Below are positions 9,213 through 17,721 of a DNA stretch of 64,000 bases, piece after piece. Position 1 is the first letter of the stretch. Each line of letters starts with the position of its first letter. The notes below the pieces were generated by a model. The model was not told the DNA's origin, ran no database searches, and saw nothing but the letters and a program-made list of their open reading frames with translations. Source of the DNA: CAIVVT01 sp963823095 (GTDB taxonomy: Bacteria > Acidobacteriota > Terriglobia > Bryobacterales > Bryobacteraceae); assembly GCA_963823095.1 (NCBI GenBank), contig CAWGKI010000049.1, positions 558,001 through 622,000 of the forward strand. The letters are read 5' to 3'. The position numbers and the translations under genes are program-made.

Positions 9213-11487
9213 ATGAAGAAGCTGTGGTTCGCCTTTGGCGCCATCCTCGTTTTTTCCTTTGCAGTCCTCGGCTGGATCGGGACCCGCATCTACCAGGAGA
9301 TGCCGCCCATCCCCGACCGCGTGGTCACCACGACCGGGCAGGTGGTTGTCGCTTCGGGCCAGACCGGCCGCGGGCAGAACGTCTGGCAGTCGATGGGCGG
9401 AATGGAGACCGGCTCCATCTGGGGCCACGGCAGCTATGTTGCGCCAGACTGGACCGCCGACTGGCTGCACCGCGAATTGGTGTTCGTACTGAACGAGTGG
9501 TCGAACGCGCAGTACGGCAAACCCTATGCGCAGTTGTCCGCCGAACAACAGGCCGGGCTGCGCGGCCGGCTGCAACAGTTCTACAAGACGAACACTTATG
9601 ACCCGGCGACGGGCGCGATCATAATCGACCCGGTGCGGGCACGCGCGTTTGAAGACAATCTCAAGCACTACTCGGACATCTTCATGAACGGCCACGCAGC
9701 CTATGCAATTCCGGCGGGCGCAATTTCGACGCCCGAACGGATGCGCGACATGGCGGCATTCATCTTTTGGACCTCCTGGTCAGCCTCAACTAACCGGCCC
9801 GGGGACACGGTGACCTATACGCAGAACTGGCCGCATGAAGATCTGATCGGCAACAAGCCCTCGGGCGAGACTGTGATGTGGACGGGCGTTTCGATCATCA
9901 TGCTGCTGGGCGGACTGTCGCGCCATGATCTGGTGGTACGCCAGCCAGGAGAAGCGCGAGGAAGCGCACAACGTGCCGGCCAGCGATCCGCTCGGCCACT
10001 GGCGCGCGAGCCTGTCGCAGCGGGCCACGCTCAAGTATTTCTGGGTGGTCGCGCTGCTCATCCTGGTGCAGATGCTGATGGGTGTCCTCACGGCGCACTA
10101 CGGTGTGGAGGGCGACGGCTTCTATGGCTTCAAACTCGCCAAGATTCTGCCTTATAGCGTGACGCGCACCTGGCACGTGCAGACGGGAATCTTCTGGATC
10201 GCGACAGCCTGGCTTGCTGCCGGGCTGTTCATCGCGCCGCTGGTGTCGAAGTACGAACCGAAGCTCCAGAGGCTCGGCGTGAACGTGCTGTTCGGAGCAC
10301 TGCTGGCGATCGTCGCTGGATCGATGTCCGGCGAGTGGATGTCGATCCAGAACAAGCTCACTGACGAGCAGTCGTTCCTCTGGGGCCACCAAGGTTACGA
10401 ATACGTCGATCTGGGGCGGGTCTGGCAAGCTCTGCTCTTCATCGGACTATGCATCTGGCTGACGCTGGTGATCCGCTCCATCCGGCCGGCGCTGAAAGTC
10501 GCGGGCGAATCGAAGCCCCTGCTGTACGTCTTTCTGATGGCCGCGGGGGCTATCGGTCTGTTCTACGGCGCGGGCCTGATGTGGGGTCAGCACACGCACC
10601 TGTCCATCGTCGAATACTGGCGCTGGTGGGTGGTCCACCTGTGGGTGGAGGGCTTCTTTGAAGTCTTCGCGACGGCGGTCATCGCGTTCTTCTTTACGCG
10701 TCTGGGGCTGATTCAACCGGCCTTTGCGGCACGCTCCGCGCTGCTCTCGGCCGCCATCTTCCTGGCGGGCGGCATCATCGGCACGTGCCACCACTTGTAC
10801 TTCTCGGGCACGCCCTCCGTGGCGCTCGCCTGGGGCTCCGTGTTCAGCGCACTTGAAGTGGTGCCGCTGACGCTGGTGGGCTTCGCGGCCTGGGAAGACA
10901 TCCGGCGGGGCAAGCTCGCTCCCTGGGCGGCGCGCTACCAGTGGCCGATCAAGTTCTTCGTCGCCGTGGCGTTCTGGAACATGGTGGGCGCAGGCTTGTT
11001 CGGCTTCATGATCAACCCGCCCATCGCGCTCTACTACATGCAGGGTCTGAACACGACTCCGCTGCACGGTCACGCGGCTCTGTTCGGCGTCTACGGGATG
11101 CTCGGCATGGGGCTGATGCTGGTCTGCCTGCGCGCGCTGGTCCCGAATGCAAAATGGCACGAAAACTGGCTGAAATGGGCCTTTTGGTGCATGAATTCGG
11201 GCCTCTTTGCGATGTGCATTTTCAGTCTGCTGCCGATCGGCCTGATGCAGACCTGGGCCTCGGTGGATCAGGGCTACTGGTATGCCCGCTCGCGTGATTT
11301 CCTGGGCACGCCGCTGCTGCAACAACTGCGCTGGATGCGCGCCCCGGGCGACACGTTGTTCGCCCTGGGAGAGTTCATCTTCGTGATCTTCATCTTCTCG
11401 ATCCGGAACACGCAGGTGGAGAAAGCCGAGCAGGCCGCGGCCGTGGATCTTAACGATTTTGGCGAACCCGCAATGCGCGTTCGCTGA
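9213..11487 (+). pseudogene. norZ: Quinol-dependent nitric oxide reductase (qNOR), one frameshift
   Basis: The two parts form one qNOR of about 757 residues, the usual length. The first part (9213 to about 9920) has an N-terminal transmembrane helix and the extension typical of qNOR (GRGQNVWQSMGGMETGSIWG, WLHRELVF). The reading frame shifts by one at about 9917-9923, just before AMIWWYAS. The rest carries the 12-helix haem-copper core with WWVVHLWVEGFFEVF and GTCHHLYFSG, which contain haem and FeB histidines, and LHGHAALFGVYGM. The enzyme reduces NO to N2O with quinol at the inner membrane and needs no NorC subunit. A strong terminator follows, so it is probably monocistronic. All catalytic residues seem intact, so the break could be an assembly error. 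Confidence 0.88.
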
Positions 11488-11508
11488 TTTGACGATGACC
11501 CCTTCCAT

Positions 11509-11542
11509 CGGGTCGAAGCCTTCGGGTTTCGGCCCGTTTTTT
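11509..11542 (+). terminator. Rho-independent terminator after norZ
   Basis: A 12-bp stem (CGGGTCGAAGCC pairing with GGTTTCGGCCCG, two G-U pairs) with a TTCG loop is followed directly by six T residues. It lies 22 bp after the norZ stop codon. Confidence 0.9.
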
Positions 11543-11570
11543 GCGCCCTAAGCCTGCCGGCCCTGATGCA

Positions 11571-11600
11571 ACCGCTCCCTCACGGTCGCGGCTCCGTTCC
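11571..11600. repeat. Single copy of the CTCCCT-ACGGTCGCGGCTCCGTT repeat family
   Basis: This sequence, beginning ACCGCTCCCTCACGG, is close to the arms of the inverted repeat at 14502-14620; a diverged copy lies at 17630-17658. It occupies the short spacer between the norZ terminator and the convergent isoprenoid-synthase-like gene. Confidence 0.6.
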
Positions 11601-11611
11601 GGTAGCTGCGC

Positions 11612-12925
11612 TCAACGCGGCAGCAGTGAACTCGGCAACAGCGGGAAGGCCGGCTCGTCGTCGTCTCCGGAGAGGAAGGCTTCAAACAGCATGGCCGTCG
11701 CGGCCCTGCGCTGCGCCATCTGCTTGCGCCGCTCGCGCAGGAAGGCGAAGCGGCAGGGAGAATAACGCTCGAGTGCCGCCAGACATTCCGGCGAGTAGAA
11801 CTCATCCAACTCGCCGGCCGAGCGAATGACGACCGAGCGCGAGCTGGTGCGGATCAGGTCCTTCAGCGGACCGCTCCAGTCTTCCCGTCCATTGGATGAG
11901 GCCTCGTGCGGCAGACTGTCCATCTCGCGCATCACCTTCAGTCCGAAATGCAGCGTCCTGGCAGTCAGAACGTCGAGCGGCTCCCGGCCCGCTGCCGCGG
12001 TGAACAGGGTCAGCGCGCCGCTGGCGCGATCCTCCCGCAGATCCTGAAGATCGTCCGCCAATTGAAGGAATGCGCCCCAGAAATAGGCGAAACGCTCCGC
12101 TTGCGGAGAGAGGGTCGCAGACGCCAGATATGCATCGGCGATAACCGACGCGCCGCCTTTGCGGAAGCTGACGCGCAGCGTCTCTTGCTCGCCGCCTCCG
12201 GAGCCGCGCCGCTGGAACCGCAGGCTCTCTTGCTGGGCCTGGTGAATTCCCAGCAAGCCAGCATAGACCCGCGAGTTGAAGGCGCGCGGGTACTCGTCCT
12301 CAATCATGCCGACGAGCCTCCAGATGCCTTTCTCGTGATCGTTGGCCGGAGCGACATCGCCGCCGCCCAAGCGATGACCGAAGCGCAGGCTGAAGCCGAG
12401 CTTTTCTTCGCGCGAGACATCCCCGGCATCCAGGTAGTTGTCGGTCGCCGGATAAAGCATGCTGTAGGCGAAGATGGACGGCGTCAACCGCATCTCATGG
12501 CCATAGAGCAGTTGCAAACCGCAGGCGGTCCAGGCATTGCGGCTGGCTTGCAGGATGTCGGCTACCGACGCAGGCACACCCAGGCGCCTGGCCTTACGCC
12601 CCAGCTCAGTCCCAATGGCTGACAGGCCCCCGTCCAGCAAGAGTCTCAGGTGCGGTCCGTGGAGATCCAAACCCGCGCTGGCCAAACGCACGAAAGCCGA
12701 GGTGATGCGGGACTGAGCCGCGGTCCGTTCGGCACGGCAACGGGGAACCGCGGCCAATTCCGATTTGACCGATTGCAGAAACAGATCGAATTCAGCCTCG
12801 TGGACCTGCTGTTCCTCGGCGTCATAGGTTCGATTGCCGGAGGTTTGTGCGAAGTCAGGCAGGTCGCCAGGGCAGTCCCGCCAGAGGCCGATTGCTTCGT
12901 CGAGTAAGTCAGTCACAGGAAACAA
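11612..12925 (-). CDS. Class I isoprenoid synthase-like protein
   Basis: The 437-residue protein is all-alpha in character with two Asp-rich motifs at plausible spacing: TDNYLDAGD at about residues 161-169 and ADDLQDLREDR at about 290-300. This resembles the DDxxD pair that binds Mg-diphosphate in class I (squalene/phytoene synthase or polyprenyl synthase) folds. I do not recognise a closer family, and the first motif is not a canonical DDxxD, so activity is uncertain. There is no signal peptide. The start is TTG at 12925 (or GTG at 12916). It is convergent with norZ and divergent from the GT4 glycosyltransferase gene, with no other isoprenoid gene nearby. Confidence 0.6.
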   Translation of the reverse strand: MFPVTDLLDEAIGLWRDCPGDLPDFAQTSGNRTYDAEEQQVHEAEFDLFLQSVKSELAAVPRCRAERTAAQSRITSAFVRLASAGLDLHGPHLRLLLDGGLSAIGTELGRKARRLGVPASVADILQASRNAWTACGLQLLYGHEMRLTPSIFAYSMLYPATDNYLDAGDVSREEKLGFSLRFGHRLGGGDVAPANDHEKGIWRLVGMIEDEYPRAFNSRVYAGLLGIHQAQQESLRFQRRGSGGGEQETLRVSFRKGGASVIADAYLASATLSPQAERFAYFWGAFLQLADDLQDLREDRASGALTLFTAAAGREPLDVLTARTLHFGLKVMREMDSLPHEASSNGREDWSGPLKDLIRTSSRSVVIRSAGELDEFYSPECLAALERYSPCRFAFLRERRKQMAQRRAATAMLFEAFLSGDDDEPAFPLLPSSLLPR

Positions 12926-12986
12926 GTATTACGAGCCTGCGCCACTGCGAGTTCCCGTTATCGCTCCCCGATAGTGCTGCCGGAGC

Positions 12987-13010
12987 GGGGCGGTCCTGGA
13001 GGACCGCCCC
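12987..13010. repeat. GGGGCGGTCCT hairpin, member of the TCCAG-core repeat family
   Basis: An 11-bp perfect inverted repeat (GGGGCGGTCCT and AGGACCGCCCC, two-base loop) sits between the divergent isoprenoid-synthase-like and glycosyltransferase genes. Read on the other strand it has the same GTGGGGCGG...TCCAG...CCGC design as the units at 20079, 20553, 39351 and 51946. Confidence 0.75.
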
Positions 13011-13178
13011 ACGATGGAACCAGGCGGATGCGGCTCAAAAACCGTCAACACGAGGTTTGTGCTCGGCTACAATCAGTTGAACCCCAAATGACGAGGCGGC
13101 CCGTCACTATGCTACGCCGCCGGATTCATTCTGGGACGACGGCGGCTCAACCCCGCTGTCAATCACGGAGTCAGATCG

Positions 13179-14390
13179 TTGAATCATCCCCTGCGCGTGG
13201 CGCTCTTCACCGATTCCTTTCACGAGACCAATGGCGTCGCTACCGTCTCCCGCGAATTCGCTGCGTTCGCCGGCCGTAGCAGCCTCCCGTTCTTCAGCGT
13301 TCACGCAGGTCCGGAGACGGCATCTTCAGAGGAAGGTTCTGTCTGGACTCTGGAGTTGAAGCGCAGTCTGGCGTCCTTCCCGCTCGACAAGGGCCTGTAC
13401 TGCGATGTGCTGCTGAATCGCTACCGCAATCGCCTGGTGCGGGCGATGGCGGAGTTTCAACCCGATGTGATCCACATCACGGGACCGGGCGACCTGGGCG
13501 TGCTGGGCTTTTGGGTGGCGCACATGCTGGGGGTGCCGCTGGCCGCCTCGTGGCACACCAACCTGCACGAGTATGCCTCCCGGCGCTTGCACAAAATGCT
13601 CTCGATCGCGCCAGACGGCTTGCGGGGGACTATTAGCGAAGGAGCGGAGCGGTCAAGTCTCAAAGCCCTGATGGCGTTTTACCGCCTGGCTCATTTCACT
13701 CTGGCTCCCAACCCGGACATGGTGGAACTGCTGCGCCTCAGGACCGGTCGGCCGGCTTATCCAATGGCGCACGGCGTCGACTTGAACCGGTTCTCGCCGG
13801 CGGCGGAGAGAACGCGCAACGGGCCGTTTCGCATCGGGTATGTGGGGCGGCTGACCGTCGAGAAGAATGTGCGGGCCTTCGTCGACCTGCAGCGGCAGCT
13901 CGACTCCGCCGGGCGGCATGACTTCCAATTCGTGCTGGTGGGAGACGGCCGGGAGCGCGAGTGGCTGCGACGGCATCTGCCTCAAGCCGAAATGCCGGGA
14001 GTGTTGCATGGCGAATTGCTTGCAGCCGCCTACACAGGCATGGACGCCTTTGTGTTTCCCTCGCGGACCGACACTTTCGGATTGGTGATCCTTGAAGCAA
14101 TGGCTTCGGGCGTGCCCGTGCTGGTCACTCGGGAAACCGGTGCGCGAGTGGGCATCCGCGACGGTGTGGAAGGCTTCCTGAGCGACGATTTCGCGGCGGG
14201 TATCCTGAAACTCATGGATTCCGAGCCTCTGAAGCTTGGAATGGGCGTCGCGGCGAGGGAGTTTGCCTGCTCCAAGGATTGGGACAGAGTCTTCCAGGGT
14301 GTCTACACGACTTACGGCGAGGCCTTGCAGACCGCTGCCGTACAAGACCGGTTGGCATCCCGGTGGAAGACACAACACGCTTCGGTGTGA
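13179..14390 (+). CDS. Glycosyltransferase family 4 (MgtA/PimB-like)
   Basis: The 403-residue GT-B protein begins at TTG 13179 with LRVALFTDSFHETNGVATVS, typical of the GT4 alpha-mannosyl/glucosyltransferases that act on lipid or sugar acceptors. The N-terminal acceptor domain has DVIHITGPGDLGVLG and AASWHTNLHEYA. The donor domain has FRIGYVGRLTVEKNVRAF and FPSRTDTFGLVILEAMASG, which includes the conserved EX7E-type Glu residues for nucleotide-sugar binding. It probably acts at the cytoplasmic face of the membrane. No partner glycosylation genes adjoin it, so donor and acceptor are unknown. Confidence 0.88.
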   Translation: MNHPLRVALFTDSFHETNGVATVSREFAAFAGRSSLPFFSVHAGPETASSEEGSVWTLELKRSLASFPLDKGLYCDVLLNRYRNRLVRAMAEFQPDVIHITGPGDLGVLGFWVAHMLGVPLAASWHTNLHEYASRRLHKMLSIAPDGLRGTISEGAERSSLKALMAFYRLAHFTLAPNPDMVELLRLRTGRPAYPMAHGVDLNRFSPAAERTRNGPFRIGYVGRLTVEKNVRAFVDLQRQLDSAGRHDFQFVLVGDGREREWLRRHLPQAEMPGVLHGELLAAAYTGMDAFVFPSRTDTFGLVILEAMASGVPVLVTRETGARVGIRDGVEGFLSDDFAAGILKLMDSEPLKLGMGVAAREFACSKDWDRVFQGVYTTYGEALQTAAVQDRLASRWKTQHASV

Positions 14391-14501
14391 GTCCATAGTG
14401 ATCGAAATTACTTGAGATTTTCCCTGCAATCGCTTCAGAGTCTTCGCGATACTCAGGCATCACGAAGTGTGGAGACCGCTATTGGGGAGCGGGAAAAACC
14501 T

Positions 14502-14620
14502 GAAACGGAGCCGCGACCGTCAGGAAGCGGTGGTTGATCTCAGTCCTTCGCCGCCAAGCCTTTCAAACAAGAGCGGATGACCCTGCTACCACCACTCCCT
14601 GACGGTCGCGGCTCCGTTTC
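14502..14620. repeat. Inverted repeat pair with 32-bp arms
   Basis: The spacer 14391-14697 holds arms at 14502-14533 (GAAACGGAGCCGCGACC...) and 14589-14620 (...GGTCGCGGCTCCGTTTC), inverted relative to each other with 30 of 32 positions matching and 55 bp between. After the right arm, short pieces of the arm (GGCTCCGTTTCCAGG-like) repeat. It could fold into a long hairpin between the glycosyltransferase and porin genes, which converge here. Nothing else is seen in this spacer. Confidence 0.75.
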
Positions 14621-14697
14621 CAGGTTGGGCTCCGTTTCCAGGGTGGACTCTGTTTCTGGATCGTGGCTTCGATAAGCTCTTATTGCTCTGACGGTTG

Positions 14698-16041
14698 CTA
14701 GGAAATCCCGAACTTGTGCTTCAATGCGTAGATCATCTCGAAGCGCAGGAAGTAGCCCATGTCGCCGACCCGGTAGTAGCTGCCGGGGAGCATCGCTTCA
14801 TACAGCGCATGACCACGCAGTTGCGGGCCGAGCTTGAAGTCGAGCCGGCTCTGGAACATGTTGCCGCGCCCGGTGCCCGGACCGAAGATCGCCTGGCTGC
14901 CGGGGTAACGCTGGAGGGCGTTCATGCGGTAGTACGTGAAACGCCAGTTCGCGTCTTTCCAGGGGCTGAAGGCCGTCTCGGCCTGCCACATGGACAGATT
15001 CGTCCAATAGCCAACGCCCTGCTCTTTCAACTGGCTGTAGATGTAGAGTTCGCTCCAGGCGGGCCAGCGGCTGAATAGCGGATCCCAGCCTTCGTTGGTC
15101 CCCTTGGTTGCCGGATCGTCGCCGGAGAAGCCGTACCAGCCGGCCTGAAGGTAGGGTTTCCCGGGCACCTTCAGGGTCTTCCTGAAGTTGGTATATCCAC
15201 CCCACCCGCGGATGATTATGCCCGCATGATCGCGGCCCCACTGCTCATCGCCTTCCGACACAAACTTCAAGTCCCTCTTGAAGCGGTGCACGAATCTCCC
15301 GCCGGCCGTATGCACGTGACGGTCGGGCTGAAACTGAGGGTTGGAGACGGCCCGGAGGTCGTGATACTCCTTCTTCAGGAAGTAATACGCTTCGAGATCC
15401 GTATCCTTGCGCGGCGAGTGGGTGAAAGTCCCGCCGATGGCTTGCTCGTCCCATTCGACGAGTTGCCGGTTTACGTTATGAATGCGCGGCAGGAAGCGGT
15501 CGTGCGACGGATTCCAAACCCCAATCGACTCGAATTTGGACTTGCCGCGCTCGTAGGTCAGGTCGAAGGCGTTCGAGTAGACCGAACGCGAACCATCCCA
15601 GGGATTGCCCTCGATGAAGAGCCAGCCGTCGTCTTTGACCAGATTCTGACGCCCAATTTTCAGCGATAGCCCCGGCGTGAGGACGTCGTGAAAGTCGAGG
15701 TTGAAGCTCTCGAAGATGATCTCGTCGAACTTGAACGGAGTGCGCGGGACGATGATCTCGTTGGTCTCCTGGTCGAGGCCCACATACACATCCAGCTTGG
15801 GCGAGAGGTGGAAACTCGACCACAGGCGCGTGCGATAGCGGATCTGATTGCGCTGGTCGTCGGTCTTGTCGCTGTAGTCGAGAATGTTGTTCCAATTCTC
15901 GTTGCGGACCCTCTGCTCGAATCCGATTTCGACGGTGCGAGCGACCGGTTCCTGAGCGAGGCCAAGTTGGGGAATCAGCAACAGCGGCGCAGTCAGGACG
16001 AGGATTGTTTGAGAAATAAAGGCCTGTTTACCTGTTATCAT
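14698..16041 (-). CDS. Alginate-export-domain type outer-membrane beta-barrel protein
   Basis: After a signal peptide (MITGKQAFISQTILVLTAPL..., cleavage near GLAQ) the 447-residue mature region is rich in alternating aromatic and polar strands: TVEIGFEQRVRNENW, RYRTRLWSSFHLSPKLDVYVG, SLKIGRQNLVKDDGWLFIEG, FDLTYERGKSKFESIG. It ends with RFEMIYALKHKFGIS, close to the usual C-terminal aromatic-strand signature of outer-membrane barrels. The layout matches the AlgE-like/alginate-export domain porins; in Acidobacteria these are general substrate channels, and alginate export is not implied. ATG 16041 is chosen because GGAG lies about 12 bases upstream; an upstream TTG at 16059 is possible. Confidence 0.8.
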   Translation of the reverse strand: MITGKQAFISQTILVLTAPLLLIPQLGLAQEPVARTVEIGFEQRVRNENWNNILDYSDKTDDQRNQIRYRTRLWSSFHLSPKLDVYVGLDQETNEIIVPRTPFKFDEIIFESFNLDFHDVLTPGLSLKIGRQNLVKDDGWLFIEGNPWDGSRSVYSNAFDLTYERGKSKFESIGVWNPSHDRFLPRIHNVNRQLVEWDEQAIGGTFTHSPRKDTDLEAYYFLKKEYHDLRAVSNPQFQPDRHVHTAGGRFVHRFKRDLKFVSEGDEQWGRDHAGIIIRGWGGYTNFRKTLKVPGKPYLQAGWYGFSGDDPATKGTNEGWDPLFSRWPAWSELYIYSQLKEQGVGYWTNLSMWQAETAFSPWKDANWRFTYYRMNALQRYPGSQAIFGPGTGRGNMFQSRLDFKLGPQLRGHALYEAMLPGSYYRVGDMGYFLRFEMIYALKHKFGIS

Positions 16042-16407
16042 CGCGCCGGAAAACTCCAAAATGCCATCTGGCTATACCGCTCCCCGGTCTGAGGACCCTG
16101 GGGCGGCGCTGCAAAAATATCGGGCAGGAATGCGACCGCAGGCGAAGCGAACCGGGCCTCGACCGGGTGTGAATTCGGCTGGGAACGCGAGGATCGAGAG
16201 ACGCCTGCTTGTTGGCAGGAGCTAGGGGAGCATCCAAGACCAAGTGCGGCAGCCAGGTTCGGCGCGCGCACGGATGCCGAGCGCAAACTTGTCTCCAGCG
16301 ACCGTCCTCATGAGCGTATCATCCAGAGTCCGATGCCGGCAATTTGGAGCAGGATTTCCGCGAGCAGCCTAGTGACAGGAGCGGCGGTTCGAGTTCAGGA
16401 GAAAGGC
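16042..16407. other. Intergenic region without recognised gene
   Basis: This 366-bp stretch lies between the start of the porin gene and the stop of the small gene at 16408, both on the minus strand. It must contain the porin promoter, but no convincing -35/-10 pair, operator or RNA motif was found. Confidence 0.5.
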
Positions 16408-16620
16408 CTATGGCTGAGACTCAGCCGCAGGCCTGGTTGAACAGCGCTGGATCAGTTCCTCCACCACCTGGGTGCGGTGGCGCAATTCGTCCCGGAAGGC
16501 GCGGTGGTCCGTGTGCCGAACCTCGACCAACAGCTTGACATGAGCCGATTCCAACAGTTCCAGCAGGATCGCGAGCTGCTCGCCCTGCACGTTCAGAGGT
16601 TCCAGCGTGGTTGAGCTCAC
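16408..16620 (-). CDS. Small conserved-looking protein of unknown function (70 aa)
   Basis: A GTG start at 16620 has a near-perfect ribosome-binding site, AAGGAGG, six bases upstream, which is the main reason to call this gene. The product is acidic and helical (EQLAILLELLESAHVKLLVE, then RTQVVEELIQRC), with no signal peptide or membrane segment, and looks able to form a short coiled coil. No family is recognised. Confidence 0.6.
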   Translation of the reverse strand: MSSTTLEPLNVQGEQLAILLELLESAHVKLLVEVRHTDHRAFRDELRHRTQVVEELIQRCSTRPAAESQP

Positions 16621-16720
16621 TTAGGTCCTCCTTGGATGCAAATCAAAGCTGACTTTATTGTGAACGCCGGAAGAACTCGCGAGTCAAGGGGGGCGTCGCC
16701 GATCGTCCTCGCCGGGCCGG

Positions 16721-17185
16721 CTATTTCTTCAGCAGGGCATCGATGCCCGCTTGCGCGATGGCCTCGTCGATTTCCGAAGCCGCGCCGCTGGCTGAGATTC
16801 CTCCCAGGAGCTGGCCGTCCACTTTGATCGGCAGCCCGCCCTGATTGGGGAAGAATTGCGGGAACGCCATATTCTCGACATGGCCTTTCTGCACCTGATC
16901 TGCCCCGCTCTTGGAGGGGCTGCCCAGGAAAGCGGCATGACGCGCTTTCTTTTGGGCGAATTCAAGCGTCACCAGAGAGGCCCCGTCGCCCTTTTGCAGG
17001 AACAGCAGGTTGCCGCTCTCGTCGACGATGACAATGGTCACTTTCACGTTGCGCTTCTCGGCCTCCGCTTCGGCGGCGGCGACCATCGTCTTGACGGCCT
17101 TCAGGTCGAGATATTTCTTGGTGGGGAGATCGGCGGCGGTTGCAATCGTCATCAGACCCAATATACACGCGAGGATTCGGGACAT
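16721..17185 (-). CDS. GlcG/HbpS-type heme-binding domain protein, secreted
   Basis: Starting at ATG 17185, the protein has a signal peptide (MSRILACILGLMTIATAA) and a single GlcG/HbpS domain of about 135 residues: LDLKAVKTMVAAAEAEAEKR, VTIVIVDESGNLLFLQKGDGA, ARHAAFLGSPSKSG, and FPNQGGLPIKVDGQLLGGIS, the conserved GG(x)PI and GGIS blocks of the family. HbpS binds heme and senses redox stress; GlcG is of unknown role in glycolate operons. Neither context is present here. The C-terminus (SGAASEIDEAIAQAGIDALL) matches the family end. Length is 154 residues, normal for the periplasmic version. Confidence 0.85.
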   Translation of the reverse strand: MSRILACILGLMTIATAADLPTKKYLDLKAVKTMVAAAEAEAEKRNVKVTIVIVDESGNLLFLQKGDGASLVTLEFAQKKARHAAFLGSPSKSGADQVQKGHVENMAFPQFFPNQGGLPIKVDGQLLGGISASGAASEIDEAIAQAGIDALLKK

Positions 17186-17362
17186 GCGGATTAGCCTATC
17201 ATTGCGCGGCGCTCGCCACTCGCGATTTTCTGCGCGGAGAGCTTGTGCCAGACCCGTTGCCGTCCCAGGCCGAAGCCTGACCAGCCACCGCCCGCCAGAG
17301 AATTCCATTACCAGCGAGTTGCACGACCAGTGGCGGGTCCTGGCAGAACGCGCATGGCTGCG

Positions 17363-17559
17363 CCTGGGAACGCCGATCTCCAGATCGGCTCAGTTTGTTG
17401 CGTCAGGGGCACCCCAAAAGGAAATGCCACATCTTCACACGGAACACGAGTCGGGGGTGCCCAGCCGGAGCATTGCTACCACCGCTCCGTAGAAAGTCAT
17501 TCCCAGACGTTGCCGCTCGCGCGGCAACAGTTGCCGATCTGGAGATCGGCGTTCCCAGG
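17363..17559. repeat. 197-bp element with perfect 27-bp inverted ends
   Basis: The ends 17363-17389 and 17533-17559 are exact reverse complements, starting CCTGGGAACGCCGATC and each containing its own GCCGATCT/AGATCGGC hairpin. Inside is a TTGCCGC...GCGGCAA hairpin near the right end and a fragment resembling other local repeats. It shares ends with the element at 6450-6550. It lies in the 536-bp spacer 17186-17721; the rest of that spacer holds only a diverged CTCCCT...GGCTC repeat copy at 17630-17658. Confidence 0.85.
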
Positions 17560-17721
17560 GCTCGTCAGACGCTCGTCGAAGGCCATCCTTAGACTTTCAA
17601 GCGATATCGCGGGCCACAGGCCCATGGGCACTCCCTCGCGGTCCCGGCTCAGTTTCGAGGCGGAGCCACGACCGCGGCGCAGCGGCGGTTTGAGGATGGA
17701 TCGCTCTTTTCAAACGCGCCA

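Noticed and set aside
10447..11508. A 353-codon minus-strand frame opposite norZ
   Set aside because: No domain; antisense to a clear membrane enzyme.
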